A stretch of DNA of 64,000 bases from Jidongwangia harbinensis (lineage in GTDB: Bacteria > Actinomycetota > Actinomycetes > Mycobacteriales > Micromonosporaceae): positions 310,001 to 374,000 of the forward strand of contig NZ_JAIWNC010000003.1 of assembly GCF_020216025.1 (NCBI RefSeq), in the 5' to 3' direction. A program made the translations under genes and the position numbers. Shown piece after piece: positions 34,786 to 41,740 of the stretch. A model generated the notes under the pieces. The model was not told the origin of the DNA. It did not search any database and was given only the letters and a program-made list of their open reading frames with translations. Every line of letters starts with the position of its first letter. The stretch's first letter is position 1.

Positions 34786-35211
34786 CCGCGTAGCGGCAGG
34801 CTGCGCGCGTGGTGGCACGGCTGCGCGCGTGGTGGCACGGCTGCGCGCGTGGTGGCACGGCTGCCCGCGTGGTGGCACGGCTGCCCGCGTGGTGGCACGG
34901 CTGCCCGCGTAGCGGCAGGCTGCCGCTTGATGACACGGCTGCGCGCGTGGTGGCACGGCTGCCCGCGTGGTGGCACGGCTGCCCGCGTAGTGACACGGCT
35001 GCCCGCGTAGTGACACGGCTGCCCGAGTGACCGGCACGACTGCGCGCGTGTGGCACAGCTACCGCGTGGCAGCACGGCTACCGGGTGGCGGCACCGCTGC
35101 CGCGTGGCAGCACGGCTACCGCGTGGCGGCACCGCTGCCGCGTGACAGCTCGGCTGCCGCGTGACAGCTCGGCTACCGCGTGACAGCTCGGCTGCCGCGT
35201 GACGGCACTGG
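34786..35211. repeat. Tandem array of 21 diverged 19-21 bp units
   Basis: After a partial copy at 34786, units begin at 34801 and repeat every 20 bases to 34900, then every 19-21 bases to 35211. The first type is CTGCGCGCGTGGTGGCACGG, with CTGCCCGCGT and AGTGACACGG variants. Past 35040 units shorten to 19 bases (CTGCCGCGTGACAGCTCGG, CTACCGCGTGGCAGCACGG). Both strands are open in some frames only because the units lack stops; because the unit length is not a multiple of three and changes, I treat the array as non-coding. The 826-bp stretch 34456-35281 has no gene. Confidence 0.88.
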
Positions 35212-35233
35212 TCCGCGGCGATACATACGCAAG

Positions 35234-35263
35234 GGCCCGGACCCCCACCAGGGGATCCGGGCC
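35234..35263. terminator. Hairpin terminator after ctaF
   Basis: GGCCCGGACCCCC (35234-35246) pairs with GGGGATCCGGGCC (35251-35263) across ACCA, with one C-A mismatch. It is 18 bases beyond the ctaF stop on the minus strand and also separates the tandem array from ctaF. Confidence 0.7.
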
Positions 35264-35281
35264 GCTCGTCGTGCGAAAGCG

Positions 35282-35707
35282 TCAGTGTTCCGCCGTGTGG
35301 CGGGTGCCGCTGTAGTACTCGAACAGCAGCCCGCAGGCCGCGAAGATCACCATGACCAGACCCAGGGTGATCAGCCACCACTGCCAGTACACCAGGCCCA
35401 GGCCGGCCACCGACGCGGCCAGCGCCAGGCCGAAGGGCCAGTAGCTGCCCGGGCTGAAGAAACCGATCTCGCCCGCACCCTCGGCGATCTCGCCGTCCGC
35501 CCGGTCCTCGGGGCGCAGGTCGATGCGCCGGGCGACGAACCAGAAGAAGCCGCCGCACATGAGGCAGAGCAGGCCGGACAGGATGAGCGCCACGGTGCCC
35601 ACCCACTCGGTCTGGCCGACCTCGCCCTTGGTGTAGAGGCCGTAGACGATCGCGCATCCGAACAGGAAGACGGCGACGCCGGAGAAGATCTTGTACTCGG
35701 TCTTCAC
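35282..35707 (-). CDS. ctaF: Cytochrome c oxidase (aa3) subunit IV
   Basis: CtaF is the small actinobacterial subunit of the aa3 oxidase. The 141-residue protein starts MKTEYKIFSGVAVFLFG and has two N-terminal helices (FSGVAVFLFGCAIVYGLY and WVGTVALILSGLLCLMCGGFF) and two C-terminal helices (PFGLALAASVAGLGLVYW and WLITLGLVMVIFAACGLLF), with the family segment EIGFFSPGSYWPF between. The GTG at 35707 is 8 bases after the ctaC stop, so both are one operon. No ctaD follows. Confidence 0.95.
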   Translation of the reverse strand: MKTEYKIFSGVAVFLFGCAIVYGLYTKGEVGQTEWVGTVALILSGLLCLMCGGFFWFVARRIDLRPEDRADGEIAEGAGEIGFFSPGSYWPFGLALAASVAGLGLVYWQWWLITLGLVMVIFAACGLLFEYYSGTRHTAEH

Positions 35708-35715
35708 GTTGTCCC

Positions 35716-36648
35716 CTACTTCCCTGCGGTGACTTCGCCGGACTTGTTCCAGCTCTGCGTCTGCCGGCGGGTGTCGAACGGCCGGGTGGTGACCGCGAAC
35801 CGGTCGTCACCGGTGAAGCCGATGGCAGCCATCGCGTCGGCGGTGGAGGCACCCCCACGCTTGGCGGCGAGGTACTGGTCGAACCGCTCCGGGGAGACCA
35901 CGACCAGCTCGAACTGCATGAACGCGTGGTACGTGCCACAGAGTTCGGCGCAGCGGCCGACGTACCGGCCCTCCTTGTCGAGGGTCACCTCGAACGAGTT
36001 GCGCACGTTGCCGGGGAACACGTCCCGCTTGAACAGCATCTCGGGCACCCAGAACGAGTGGATGACGTCCCGGCTGGTCTCCTCGAACCGGACCTTCTTA
36101 CCGGTCGGCAGCACCAGCAGCGGAATCACGTCGTCGGTGCCGAGCGTGGAGGCGACCGTGTCGGCCTCGGGCCCGACGCCGTCGCGGTAGTTGAACTGCC
36201 AGTTCCACTTGAACGCGACCACCTCGACCACCTGGTCGGGGTTGCGCGACATCTTGTCGACGTCGGTCTGCACGATCGCGGTGTAGTAGAAGAGCACCGC
36301 GACGATCAGGATCGGGGTGACCGTGTAGAGCGTCTCCATCGGCATGTTGAACCGGGTCTGCACAGGCAGTTCGTCGCTGCGCTTGCGGTACCGGATCACG
36401 CACCAGAAGATCAGGCCCCAGACGAGGACACCGACGGCGAGCGCGGCGATGGTCGAGGCGATCCACAGGTCGTACATGCTGTGGGCCTGCAGCGTGATGC
36501 CTCTGCCCGGCCAGCCGAAGTGGCCGAAGGCCTTGCCGACGCCGTCCACGGAACAGCCCGCCAGCAGGGGCAGCAGCGTCGCCACGACGACACCGAACCC
36601 GGCGAGCCGGGTTGCCCGTGGCCGTGCGGCCGTACTCTTTACGCCCAC
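35716..36648 (-). CDS. ctaC: Cytochrome c oxidase (aa3) subunit II
   Basis: CtaC carries the CuA centre that takes electrons from cytochrome cc. The 310-residue precursor has a lipoprotein signal peptide (VVATLLPLLAGCSVDG, lipobox LLAGC), two membrane helices (ASTIAALAVGVLVWGLIFW and LYTVTPILIVAVLFYYT), and the CuA ligands in GRCAELCGTYHAFMQF (Cys, Cys, His, Met, with Glu) plus the upstream HSFWVPEMLF His. The GTG at 36648 was chosen; AGGAG stands close by. It is divergent from the cysteine desulfurase gene, and ctaF is coupled downstream. Confidence 0.96.
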   Translation of the reverse strand: MGVKSTAARPRATRLAGFGVVVATLLPLLAGCSVDGVGKAFGHFGWPGRGITLQAHSMYDLWIASTIAALAVGVLVWGLIFWCVIRYRKRSDELPVQTRFNMPMETLYTVTPILIVAVLFYYTAIVQTDVDKMSRNPDQVVEVVAFKWNWQFNYRDGVGPEADTVASTLGTDDVIPLLVLPTGKKVRFEETSRDVIHSFWVPEMLFKRDVFPGNVRNSFEVTLDKEGRYVGRCAELCGTYHAFMQFELVVVSPERFDQYLAAKRGGASTADAMAAIGFTGDDRFAVTTRPFDTRRQTQSWNKSGEVTAGK

Positions 36649-36815
36649 CTGCTCCTGCCTCCTATGCAGCACGCCGGAGTGCCGATCCGGACACCGGCGC
36701 CAAGGCGTCACCGACGGTCGCACATTACTCGACCTGGCCCTACCGTCCGGGTCGGGGGTCCGATCTTCGTGCGCTCGTGCATACCCCCGGATTACCGGAC
36801 GATACCGTTCCTGGC

Positions 36816-38063
36816 GTGGAAGACACGGGCGTTCCCGCCGGTGCGGCGGCATACCTGGACGCGGCCACGGCCGCGCCGCTGCATCCGGTGGCACGGCAGG
36901 CGCTGCTGGCGGCACTCGACGACGGCTGGCCCGACCCGGACCGGCTCTACGCGAGCGGTCGCCGGGCACGCCGGCTGCTGGAGGCGGCACAGGCCGCGAC
37001 CGCGGAGAGTCTGGGGGTACGCCCGGACGAGCTGTCCTTCTGGCCCTCCGGCACCGCCGCGGTGCACGCCGCGATCCTGGGCGGGCTGGCGGGCCGGGAG
37101 CGGGCCGGGCACACGCTGGTGCACTCGGCGATCGAACACTCCGCGGTACTGCACGCCGCGGCCCGGCACGCCACAGCCCGCGTCGGTGGAACACCACGGT
37201 CGTCATCCGGGCCCGATGACGACGCTGGTGTGCCACTGGAGCGCTCCAGTGGCACACCACCGCACAACCGCCCCTCCGTCCCGGTCGGGGTGGATCTGCG
37301 CGGACGGCTGGACCTGGACGCCTGGCGGGCCGCGGTGGCCGCGCCCGGGGTGGCGCTGGCCAGCCTGATCAGCGCGAGCCACGAAGTCGGCACGGTGCAA
37401 CCGGTGGCGGCGGCCGCGGAGGCCTGCGCGGAGGCCGGGGTGCCGCTGTACGTCGACGCCGCGCAGTCGGTGGGGCGGGTCCCGGTGCCGCCGCAGTGGT
37501 CACTGCTGACCGCGAGCGCGCACAAGTGGGGCGGGCCGCCCGGGGTCGGCCTGCTGGTGGTGCGGAAGGGGACGCGCTGGCGGTCGCCGTACCCCGGTGA
37601 CGACCTTTATCGGCCGCGCGCGGCCGGTGCGCCGGACCTGCCGGCGATCGTGGCGGCGGCGGCGTCGCTGCGGGCGGTGCTCGACGCGGCCGCGGCCGAG
37701 GCGGTACGCCTGTCCGCGCTGGTGGACCGCATCCGGGACACGGTGTCGCGGACCGTGCCGGACGTGGAGGTGGTGGGCGACCCGGTGGACCGGCTGCCGC
37801 ACCTGGTGACGTTCTCCTGCCTGTACGTCGACGGCGAGGCCCTGCTGCACGCCCTGGACCGGCACGGGTTCGCGGTCTCGTCCGGCTCGTCGTGCACGGC
37901 GTCGACGCTGCGGCCCAGTCACGTGCTGGAGGCGATGGGCGTGCTCAGCCACGGCAACGTGCGGGTGTCGCTGCACGCCGGCACCACGGAGGCGGACGTG
38001 GACCGGTTCCTCGCGGTGCTGCCGGGCGTGGTGGCGGACCTGCGGACGGAGGTTGGGCTGTGA
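36816..38063 (+). CDS. Cysteine desulfurase-like PLP enzyme (IscS/NifS group) with an inserted segment
   Basis: The 415-residue class-V aminotransferase-fold enzyme would remove sulfur from cysteine as a persulfide. Landmarks are YLDAATAAPLHP, the substrate/PLP His in HSAIEHSAVLH, VDAAQSVGRVP, the PLP lysine in TASAHKWGGPPG, and the mobile-loop cysteine in SSGSSCTASTLRPSHV. Near residues 123-155 a low-complexity stretch (GGTPRSSSGPDDDAG, then VPLERSSGTPPHN) interrupts the usual short join before VGVDLRGRLDL; its DNA is a series of palindromes. The gene is coupled to the TusA-like gene by a GTGA overlap. The GTG at 36816 gives the start VEDTGVPAG. Confidence 0.9.
   Translation: MEDTGVPAGAAAYLDAATAAPLHPVARQALLAALDDGWPDPDRLYASGRRARRLLEAAQAATAESLGVRPDELSFWPSGTAAVHAAILGGLAGRERAGHTLVHSAIEHSAVLHAAARHATARVGGTPRSSSGPDDDAGVPLERSSGTPPHNRPSVPVGVDLRGRLDLDAWRAAVAAPGVALASLISASHEVGTVQPVAAAAEACAEAGVPLYVDAAQSVGRVPVPPQWSLLTASAHKWGGPPGVGLLVVRKGTRWRSPYPGDDLYRPRAAGAPDLPAIVAAAASLRAVLDAAAAEAVRLSALVDRIRDTVSRTVPDVEVVGDPVDRLPHLVTFSCLYVDGEALLHALDRHGFAVSSGSSCTASTLRPSHVLEAMGVLSHGNVRVSLHAGTTEADVDRFLAVLPGVVADLRTEVGL
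37186..37258. repeat. Chain of palindromes in frame inside the cysteine desulfurase gene
   Basis: Three hairpins follow each other: GTGG-AACA-CCAC (37186-37197); GTCGTCATC (37199-37207) with GATGACGAC (37215-37223); and a perfect 32-bp palindrome whose halves are GGTGTGCCACTGGAGC (37227-37242) and GCTCCAGTGGCACACC (37243-37258). The reading frame stays open across all of it. Confidence 0.8.
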
Positions 38064-38269
38064 TCGAGCTGGACTGTCTGGGGCGGCGGTGTCCGCTGCC
38101 GATCATCGAGCTGGCGAAGGCGGTCCGGACGGTGGAGGTGGGTGACGTGGTGCGGGTGCTGGCCGACGACCCGGCCGCGGCCAACGACATCGCCGCGTGG
38201 TGCCGGATGAAGGGCCAGGAACTGGTCAGCGCCGCGGACACCGCGTTCGAGGTGCGCCGGATCAGCTGA
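38060..38269 (+). CDS. TusA-family sulfur carrier protein
   Basis: The 69-residue protein starts VIELDCLGRRCPLPIIELAKAV. The CPxP signature (C11-P-L-P) carries the persulfide in TusA proteins, and the downstream VRVLADDPAAANDIAAWCRMKGQEL is the standard body. It would accept sulfur from the desulfurase encoded immediately upstream, whose stop overlaps its GTG start (GTGA). The destination of the sulfur (tRNA thiolation, molybdenum cofactor or Fe-S) is not indicated. It converges with the small kinase gene and the ends overlap by eight bases. Confidence 0.92.
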   Translation: MIELDCLGRRCPLPIIELAKAVRTVEVGDVVRVLADDPAAANDIAAWCRMKGQELVSAADTAFEVRRIS

Positions 38270-38762
38270 GGTACGCCACCACGGGCGGCACCGGCTCCGT
38301 CGCCAGGTGGGTGTCGACCACCAGCCGCGGCCCGAGGTACGGCTCGTACTCGCTGCGGCGTTCCAGTACGCGCACCCAGTCCGGGACGCCGTCGTGGTCG
38401 CGGGCCGCGTACCGGGCCTCGACCCGGCGGCGGTGTTCGGCGTCGTCGCCGCAGACCACCTCGACGACGCGCAGCGGCACCCGGAGCCGGTCGGCCAGGT
38501 CGACCCAGAGGTCCCGGGCCGACCGGACCGGATTGACCGCGTCGATGATCACGTGGTGGCCGATCCGCAACTGGACCTCGGCGAGCGCGGCGACCACGCC
38601 GTACGCCGCGTAGCCGGGACGGGCCTCGGCGACGTCGTACCGCTGCAGCGTGAAGTCGACCGTGTCCACCGGGAGCACGGCGGCGGGCAGCTCCGCGGCC
38701 ACCCGGGCGGCGAGTGTGCTCTTGCCGACCCCGGGCAGCCCAGCGAAGACCGCCAGCACCAT
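38262..38762 (-). CDS. Small P-loop (AAA/ Zeta-like) kinase
   Basis: The 166-residue protein has a P-loop GLPGVGKST (8-16), an LPVDTVDFTL substrate segment, HVIIDAVNPV (Walker-B-like with Asp) and an arginine-rich lid region (CGDDAEHRRRVEARYAARDHDG). It matches small-molecule kinases often annotated AAA-family ATPase. Its substrate is unknown. Its ATG touches the stop of the adenosine kinase gene (one-base overlap), so the two are coupled. Confidence 0.82.
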   Translation of the reverse strand: MVLAVFAGLPGVGKSTLAARVAAELPAAVLPVDTVDFTLQRYDVAEARPGYAAYGVVAALAEVQLRIGHHVIIDAVNPVRSARDLWVDLADRLRVPLRVVEVVCGDDAEHRRRVEARYAARDHDGVPDWVRVLERRSEYEPYLGPRLVVDTHLATEPVPPVVAYLS

Positions 38763-39736
38763 CAGGGCAGGTGCGGCTGGATCTCGGCGGCGGCGGCGTC
38801 GCCGTACGAGTCGGCGAAGCGCTTCACGAAGAAGTCGCTGCGCACCTCGTATTCCTGGGGGCCGACCGTCTCCAGCACCAGGGCCGCGATCAGCGAGCCC
38901 ACCTGGGCGGCCCGTTCCAGTCCGACGCCCCAGCCGATGGCGGCGAAGAAACCGGCCCGGAAGCCGTCGCCGACGCCGGTCGGGTCGTCCGGGATGACGT
39001 CGCGGGCGACCGGCACGTGGATCCGCTCGATGCCGCGGCCGGTGATCTCGACGCCGTCCCGGCCCTGGGTGGTGACCCGGATCTTGACGTGTTCCAGCAC
39101 CTGGTCGCTGCTCAGGCCGGCCTTCGTCTCGAGCAGCGAGCGCTCGTAGTCGTTGGTCAGCAGGTATTCCGCGCCGTCGATCAGCGTCATCACGTCGCTG
39201 CCCTCCATGCGGGCGAGCTGCTGTGACGGGTCGGCGGCGAACCGCAGGCCCCGGGCCCGGCACTCCTGCGAGTGGCGGATCATCGCGGCCGGGTCGTTCG
39301 CGCTGATCAGCACGAGGTCGAGGCCGCCGGCCCGGGCGGCCACCGGGGCCAGCTCGATGTTGCGGGCCTCGGCCATGGCGCCGGCGTAGAAGGAGGCGAT
39401 CTGGTTGAGGTCGTCGTCGGTGGTGCAGACGAACCGGGCGGTGTGTGCGACCTCGCTGACGTGCACGGAGTCGCAGTCGACGCCGTGCCGTTCCAGCCAG
39501 GACCGGTAGTCGGCGAAGTCGGCACCGACGGCACCCACCAGGATCGGCCGGAGGCCGAGCTGGCCCAGGCCGAAGGCGATGTTCGACGCCACGCCGCCCC
39601 GGCGGACCACCAGGTCGTCGACGAGGAAGGACAGCGACACCTTGTGCAGCTGGTCGGCGATGAGCTGGTCGGCGAACTTGCCCGGGAAGTGCATCAGGTG
39701 GTCGGTGGCGATCGAGCCGGTGACCGCGATCTTCAT
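38762..39736 (-). CDS. PfkB-family carbohydrate/adenosine kinase
   Basis: The 324-residue kinase starts MKIAVTGSIATDHLMHFPGKF, a start shared with the mycobacterial adenosine kinase (Rv2202c), which is likewise encoded near ctaC. Signatures are VVRRGGVASNIAFGLGQLG (PfkB motif 1 region) and DPTGVGDGFRAGF (motif 2 with catalytic Asp). It probably phosphorylates adenosine to AMP in purine salvage; ribokinase-like specificity cannot be excluded. GAGGG precedes the ATG. The downstream P-loop kinase gene is coupled. Confidence 0.88.
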   Translation of the reverse strand: MKIAVTGSIATDHLMHFPGKFADQLIADQLHKVSLSFLVDDLVVRRGGVASNIAFGLGQLGLRPILVGAVGADFADYRSWLERHGVDCDSVHVSEVAHTARFVCTTDDDLNQIASFYAGAMAEARNIELAPVAARAGGLDLVLISANDPAAMIRHSQECRARGLRFAADPSQQLARMEGSDVMTLIDGAEYLLTNDYERSLLETKAGLSSDQVLEHVKIRVTTQGRDGVEITGRGIERIHVPVARDVIPDDPTGVGDGFRAGFFAAIGWGVGLERAAQVGSLIAALVLETVGPQEYEVRSDFFVKRFADSYGDAAAAEIQPHLP

Positions 39737-39816
39737 GGTGGCCCTCGAGGTCGGGAACGGGGGGCGTACGCCGAGAGCCTACCGGGACGATGCCTGCCGG
39801 ACATCCCGCGGACATG

Positions 39817-39846
39817 CCGAAGGCCGCCCCGGGGGGCGGCCTTCGG
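39817..39846. terminator. Hairpin terminator after the IscA-type gene
   Basis: CCGAAGGCCGCCCC (39817-39830) pairs with GGGGCGGCCTTCGG (39833-39846), a 14-bp perfect stem. It lies 18 bases beyond the stop of the Fe-S gene on the minus strand and upstream of the adenosine kinase gene. Confidence 0.7.
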
Positions 39847-39863
39847 GTCGGATCAGCGACTGA

Positions 39864-40238
39864 TCAGTGGAACGAGTCGCCGCACGCGCACGAGTTCTGC
39901 GCGTTCGGGTTGTCGATGGTGAAGCCCTGTGCGTCGATCCGGTCCGCGAAGTCGATCGTGGCGCCGGCCAGATAAGGCGAACTCATCCGGTCGACCACGA
40001 CCTCCACGCCGTCGAAGTCGGCGACGACGTCGCCGTCCAGCGACCGCTCGTCGAAGAACAGCTGGTACCGCAGGCCGGAGCAGCCGCCCGGCTGCACGGC
40101 AATGCGCAGGCGCAGATCGTCGCGCCCTTCCTGCTCGATCAGGGCCTTGACCTTCACGGCCGCGACATCGGTCAAGATGACGCCGGTCGGCGCGGCGGTG
40201 ACGGCCTCGGTCGACTCGGTGTGCGCTTCAGTGGTCAC
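39864..40238 (-). CDS. HesB/IscA/ErpA-family iron-sulfur cluster insertion protein
   Basis: The 124-residue A-type carrier has the three family cysteines: one in VQPGGCSGLRYQL and two in NSCACGDSFH at the C-terminus. ILTDVAAVKVKALIEQEG and the FIDNPNA-equivalent FTIDNPNAQ are standard. The first 25 residues (VTTEAHTESTEAVTAAP) form a flexible acidic extension. It would transfer Fe-S clusters to targets such as QcrA or NadA. GGAGAAAC precedes the GTG at 40238. The ErpA/IscA subtype is not distinguishable here. Confidence 0.93.
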   Translation of the reverse strand: MTTEAHTESTEAVTAAPTGVILTDVAAVKVKALIEQEGRDDLRLRIAVQPGGCSGLRYQLFFDERSLDGDVVADFDGVEVVVDRMSSPYLAGATIDFADRIDAQGFTIDNPNAQNSCACGDSFH

Positions 40239-40281
40239 GTGCGTTTCTCCTGCCGGTGCGGATGGTCTTCCGTAATCGACA

Positions 40282-40287
40282 ACGCTA
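40282..40287 (-). promoter_or_regulatory. Putative -10 box for the IscA-type gene
   Basis: TAGCGT on the minus strand, about 44 bases before the GTG, would give a leader of roughly 37 nt carrying the GGAGAAAC ribosome-binding site. Confidence 0.35.
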
Positions 40288-40334
40288 GCCCTACCGCGGA
40301 TGATTCCCAATCGGTAGCGCGATGACGTCACCCA

Positions 40335-41447
40335 CTACCGGCTCCATTGGCGGGCCAGCCGGGCGCCGATCTCACCCAGTCCGCGGGCCGCCTCCGCCAT
40401 CGCCCGCTCCTCGGACCCGAAGTGCTCGACCAGCGAATGCAGCTCGGTGACGCCGGCCGCGGCGGCCTCCCGGTACCCGGTCTCCACCCGCCCGGCCACC
40501 ACCACGCAGGGCAGGCCGCGGTCCCGGGCACCGCCGGCCACGCCCGCGGCCACCTTCCCGCGCAGGCTCTGATGGTCGAAGGAGCCCTCTCCGGTGATCA
40601 CCAGGTCCGCGGCGTCCAGCTCGGCTTCCAGCCCGATCAGGCCGGTGACCAGGGAAATCCCGGAAACCACCCGGCCGCCGAGGGCCAGTAGCGCCGCCCC
40701 GATGCCGCCGGCCGCGCCGCCGCCGGGGAGGGTGGCCAGCCCGGGTACGCCGAACGCGGTTCCGAGCACGCCCGCGAAGTGCTCCAGTGCCGCGTCCAGC
40801 CGCAGCACGTCCTCCCGGCTCGCGCCCTTCTGCGGCCCGTACACGTTGCTGGCGCCGTGCAGGCCGACCAGCGGGTTGTCCACGTCGGTCGCGGCGACCA
40901 GCCGGACCTGCCGCAGCTGGGGCCGCCCGGCCAGCGCCTCGGCCGCACCGAGCACCGCTCCCCCGTACGGCAGCGCGTACCCGCCCACGTCCACCGGCCC
41001 GGCGCCGAGCGCGGCCAGCATCCCGGCGCCGGCGTCGTTCACCGCGGAACCGCCCAGCCCGACCACCACCTCGGTGGCGCCGGCCTCCACCGCGGCGGCG
41101 AGCAGCAGGCCCAGGCCGTACGAGGTGGTGACGTTGGGGTCGCGCTCGGTCTGGTCGAGCAGGTGCAGGCCGCAGGACTGGGCACTCTCCACGTATGCGG
41201 TGGCGCCGACCAGCAGGATCTCGCCGGTGACCGGTCGGCCGAGCGGGTCCACGGTCGTGACCGGAAGCCGCCGCCCGCCCAGCGCCTCGGCCAGCACCTC
41301 GACGAAACCGGGGCCGCCGTCGGCGAGGGGCCGCAGCACCGTCTCGTCGCCGGGTGCGGACTCGTGCCACCCCGCCGCGAGCGATCGTGCCGCTTCCGAG
41401 GCGGTAAGTGTTCCGGCGAACTTGTCGGGGCATATGAGTACGCGCAC
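40335..41447 (-). CDS. Glycerate kinase (GlxK/GarK type)
   Basis: The 370-residue enzyme phosphorylates D-glycerate with ATP. It opens MRVLICPDKFAGTLTASEAA and has ADGGPGFVEVLAEAL, VVVGLGGSAVNDAGAGML, the ASNVYGPQKGAS block and VITGEGSFDHQSLRGKV, all marks of type-1 bacterial glycerate kinases. Its GTG is seven bases after a TACGTT box, so the transcript may be leaderless. It lies alone, divergent from the 49-residue protein gene, with no other glyoxylate gene nearby. Confidence 0.94.
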   Translation of the reverse strand: MRVLICPDKFAGTLTASEAARSLAAGWHESAPGDETVLRPLADGGPGFVEVLAEALGGRRLPVTTVDPLGRPVTGEILLVGATAYVESAQSCGLHLLDQTERDPNVTTSYGLGLLLAAAVEAGATEVVVGLGGSAVNDAGAGMLAALGAGPVDVGGYALPYGGAVLGAAEALAGRPQLRQVRLVAATDVDNPLVGLHGASNVYGPQKGASREDVLRLDAALEHFAGVLGTAFGVPGLATLPGGGAAGGIGAALLALGGRVVSGISLVTGLIGLEAELDAADLVITGEGSFDHQSLRGKVAAGVAGGARDRGLPCVVVAGRVETGYREAAAAGVTELHSLVEHFGSEERAMAEAARGLGEIGARLARQWSR

Positions 41448-41454
41448 GACTGCG

Positions 41455-41460
41455 AACGTA
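41455..41460 (-). promoter_or_regulatory. Putative -10 box of a leaderless glycerate kinase transcript
   Basis: On the minus strand TACGTT is followed by seven bases and the GTG at 41447; no ribosome-binding site is present. Confidence 0.45.
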
Positions 41461-41529
41461 GCGGACCACAGGGATCACCCAGGTTCGGATGCGACCGTGG
41501 AACCCGGCACCACTCTGCGAGGAGACACC

Positions 41530-41679
41530 ATGGCATCACTGGTACAGCGCATTCAGATGTTCCTGCGTACCCCGAAGGGTCAGCGCCTTCTCCAGCAGGG
41601 CCGGCAGCAGCTCGCCAAGCCGGAGAACCAGGCCCGGGCCCGGAGCATCCTGGCCAAGCTGCAGGGGCGCCGCCGCTGA
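41530..41679 (+). CDS. 49-residue conserved basic protein
   Basis: The protein reads MASLVQRIQMFLRTPKGQRL then LQQGRQQLAKPENQARARSI and LAKLQGRRR. It is almost all helix, strongly basic, with Gln/Arg-rich faces and no membrane segment. GAGGAGACACC precedes the ATG, an ideal ribosome-binding site, and the gene stands between nadA and glycerate kinase. Similar tiny proteins with a TPKGQ start recur in actinomycetes. Function is unknown; the charge would allow nucleic-acid binding. Confidence 0.7.
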   Translation: MASLVQRIQMFLRTPKGQRLLQQGRQQLAKPENQARARSILAKLQGRRR

Positions 41680-41740
41680 GTGTCACAGACCACCGCCGGA
41701 GCCCGGATCTCCGGGCCCGGCGCTGTGGAACCATGGGCTC

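Noticed and set aside
34612..35037. Open frames reading ARGSRATTR-like repeats in the 20-bp array
   Set aside because: The unit is not a multiple of three, several frames on both strands are open equally, and there is no ribosome-binding site or domain.
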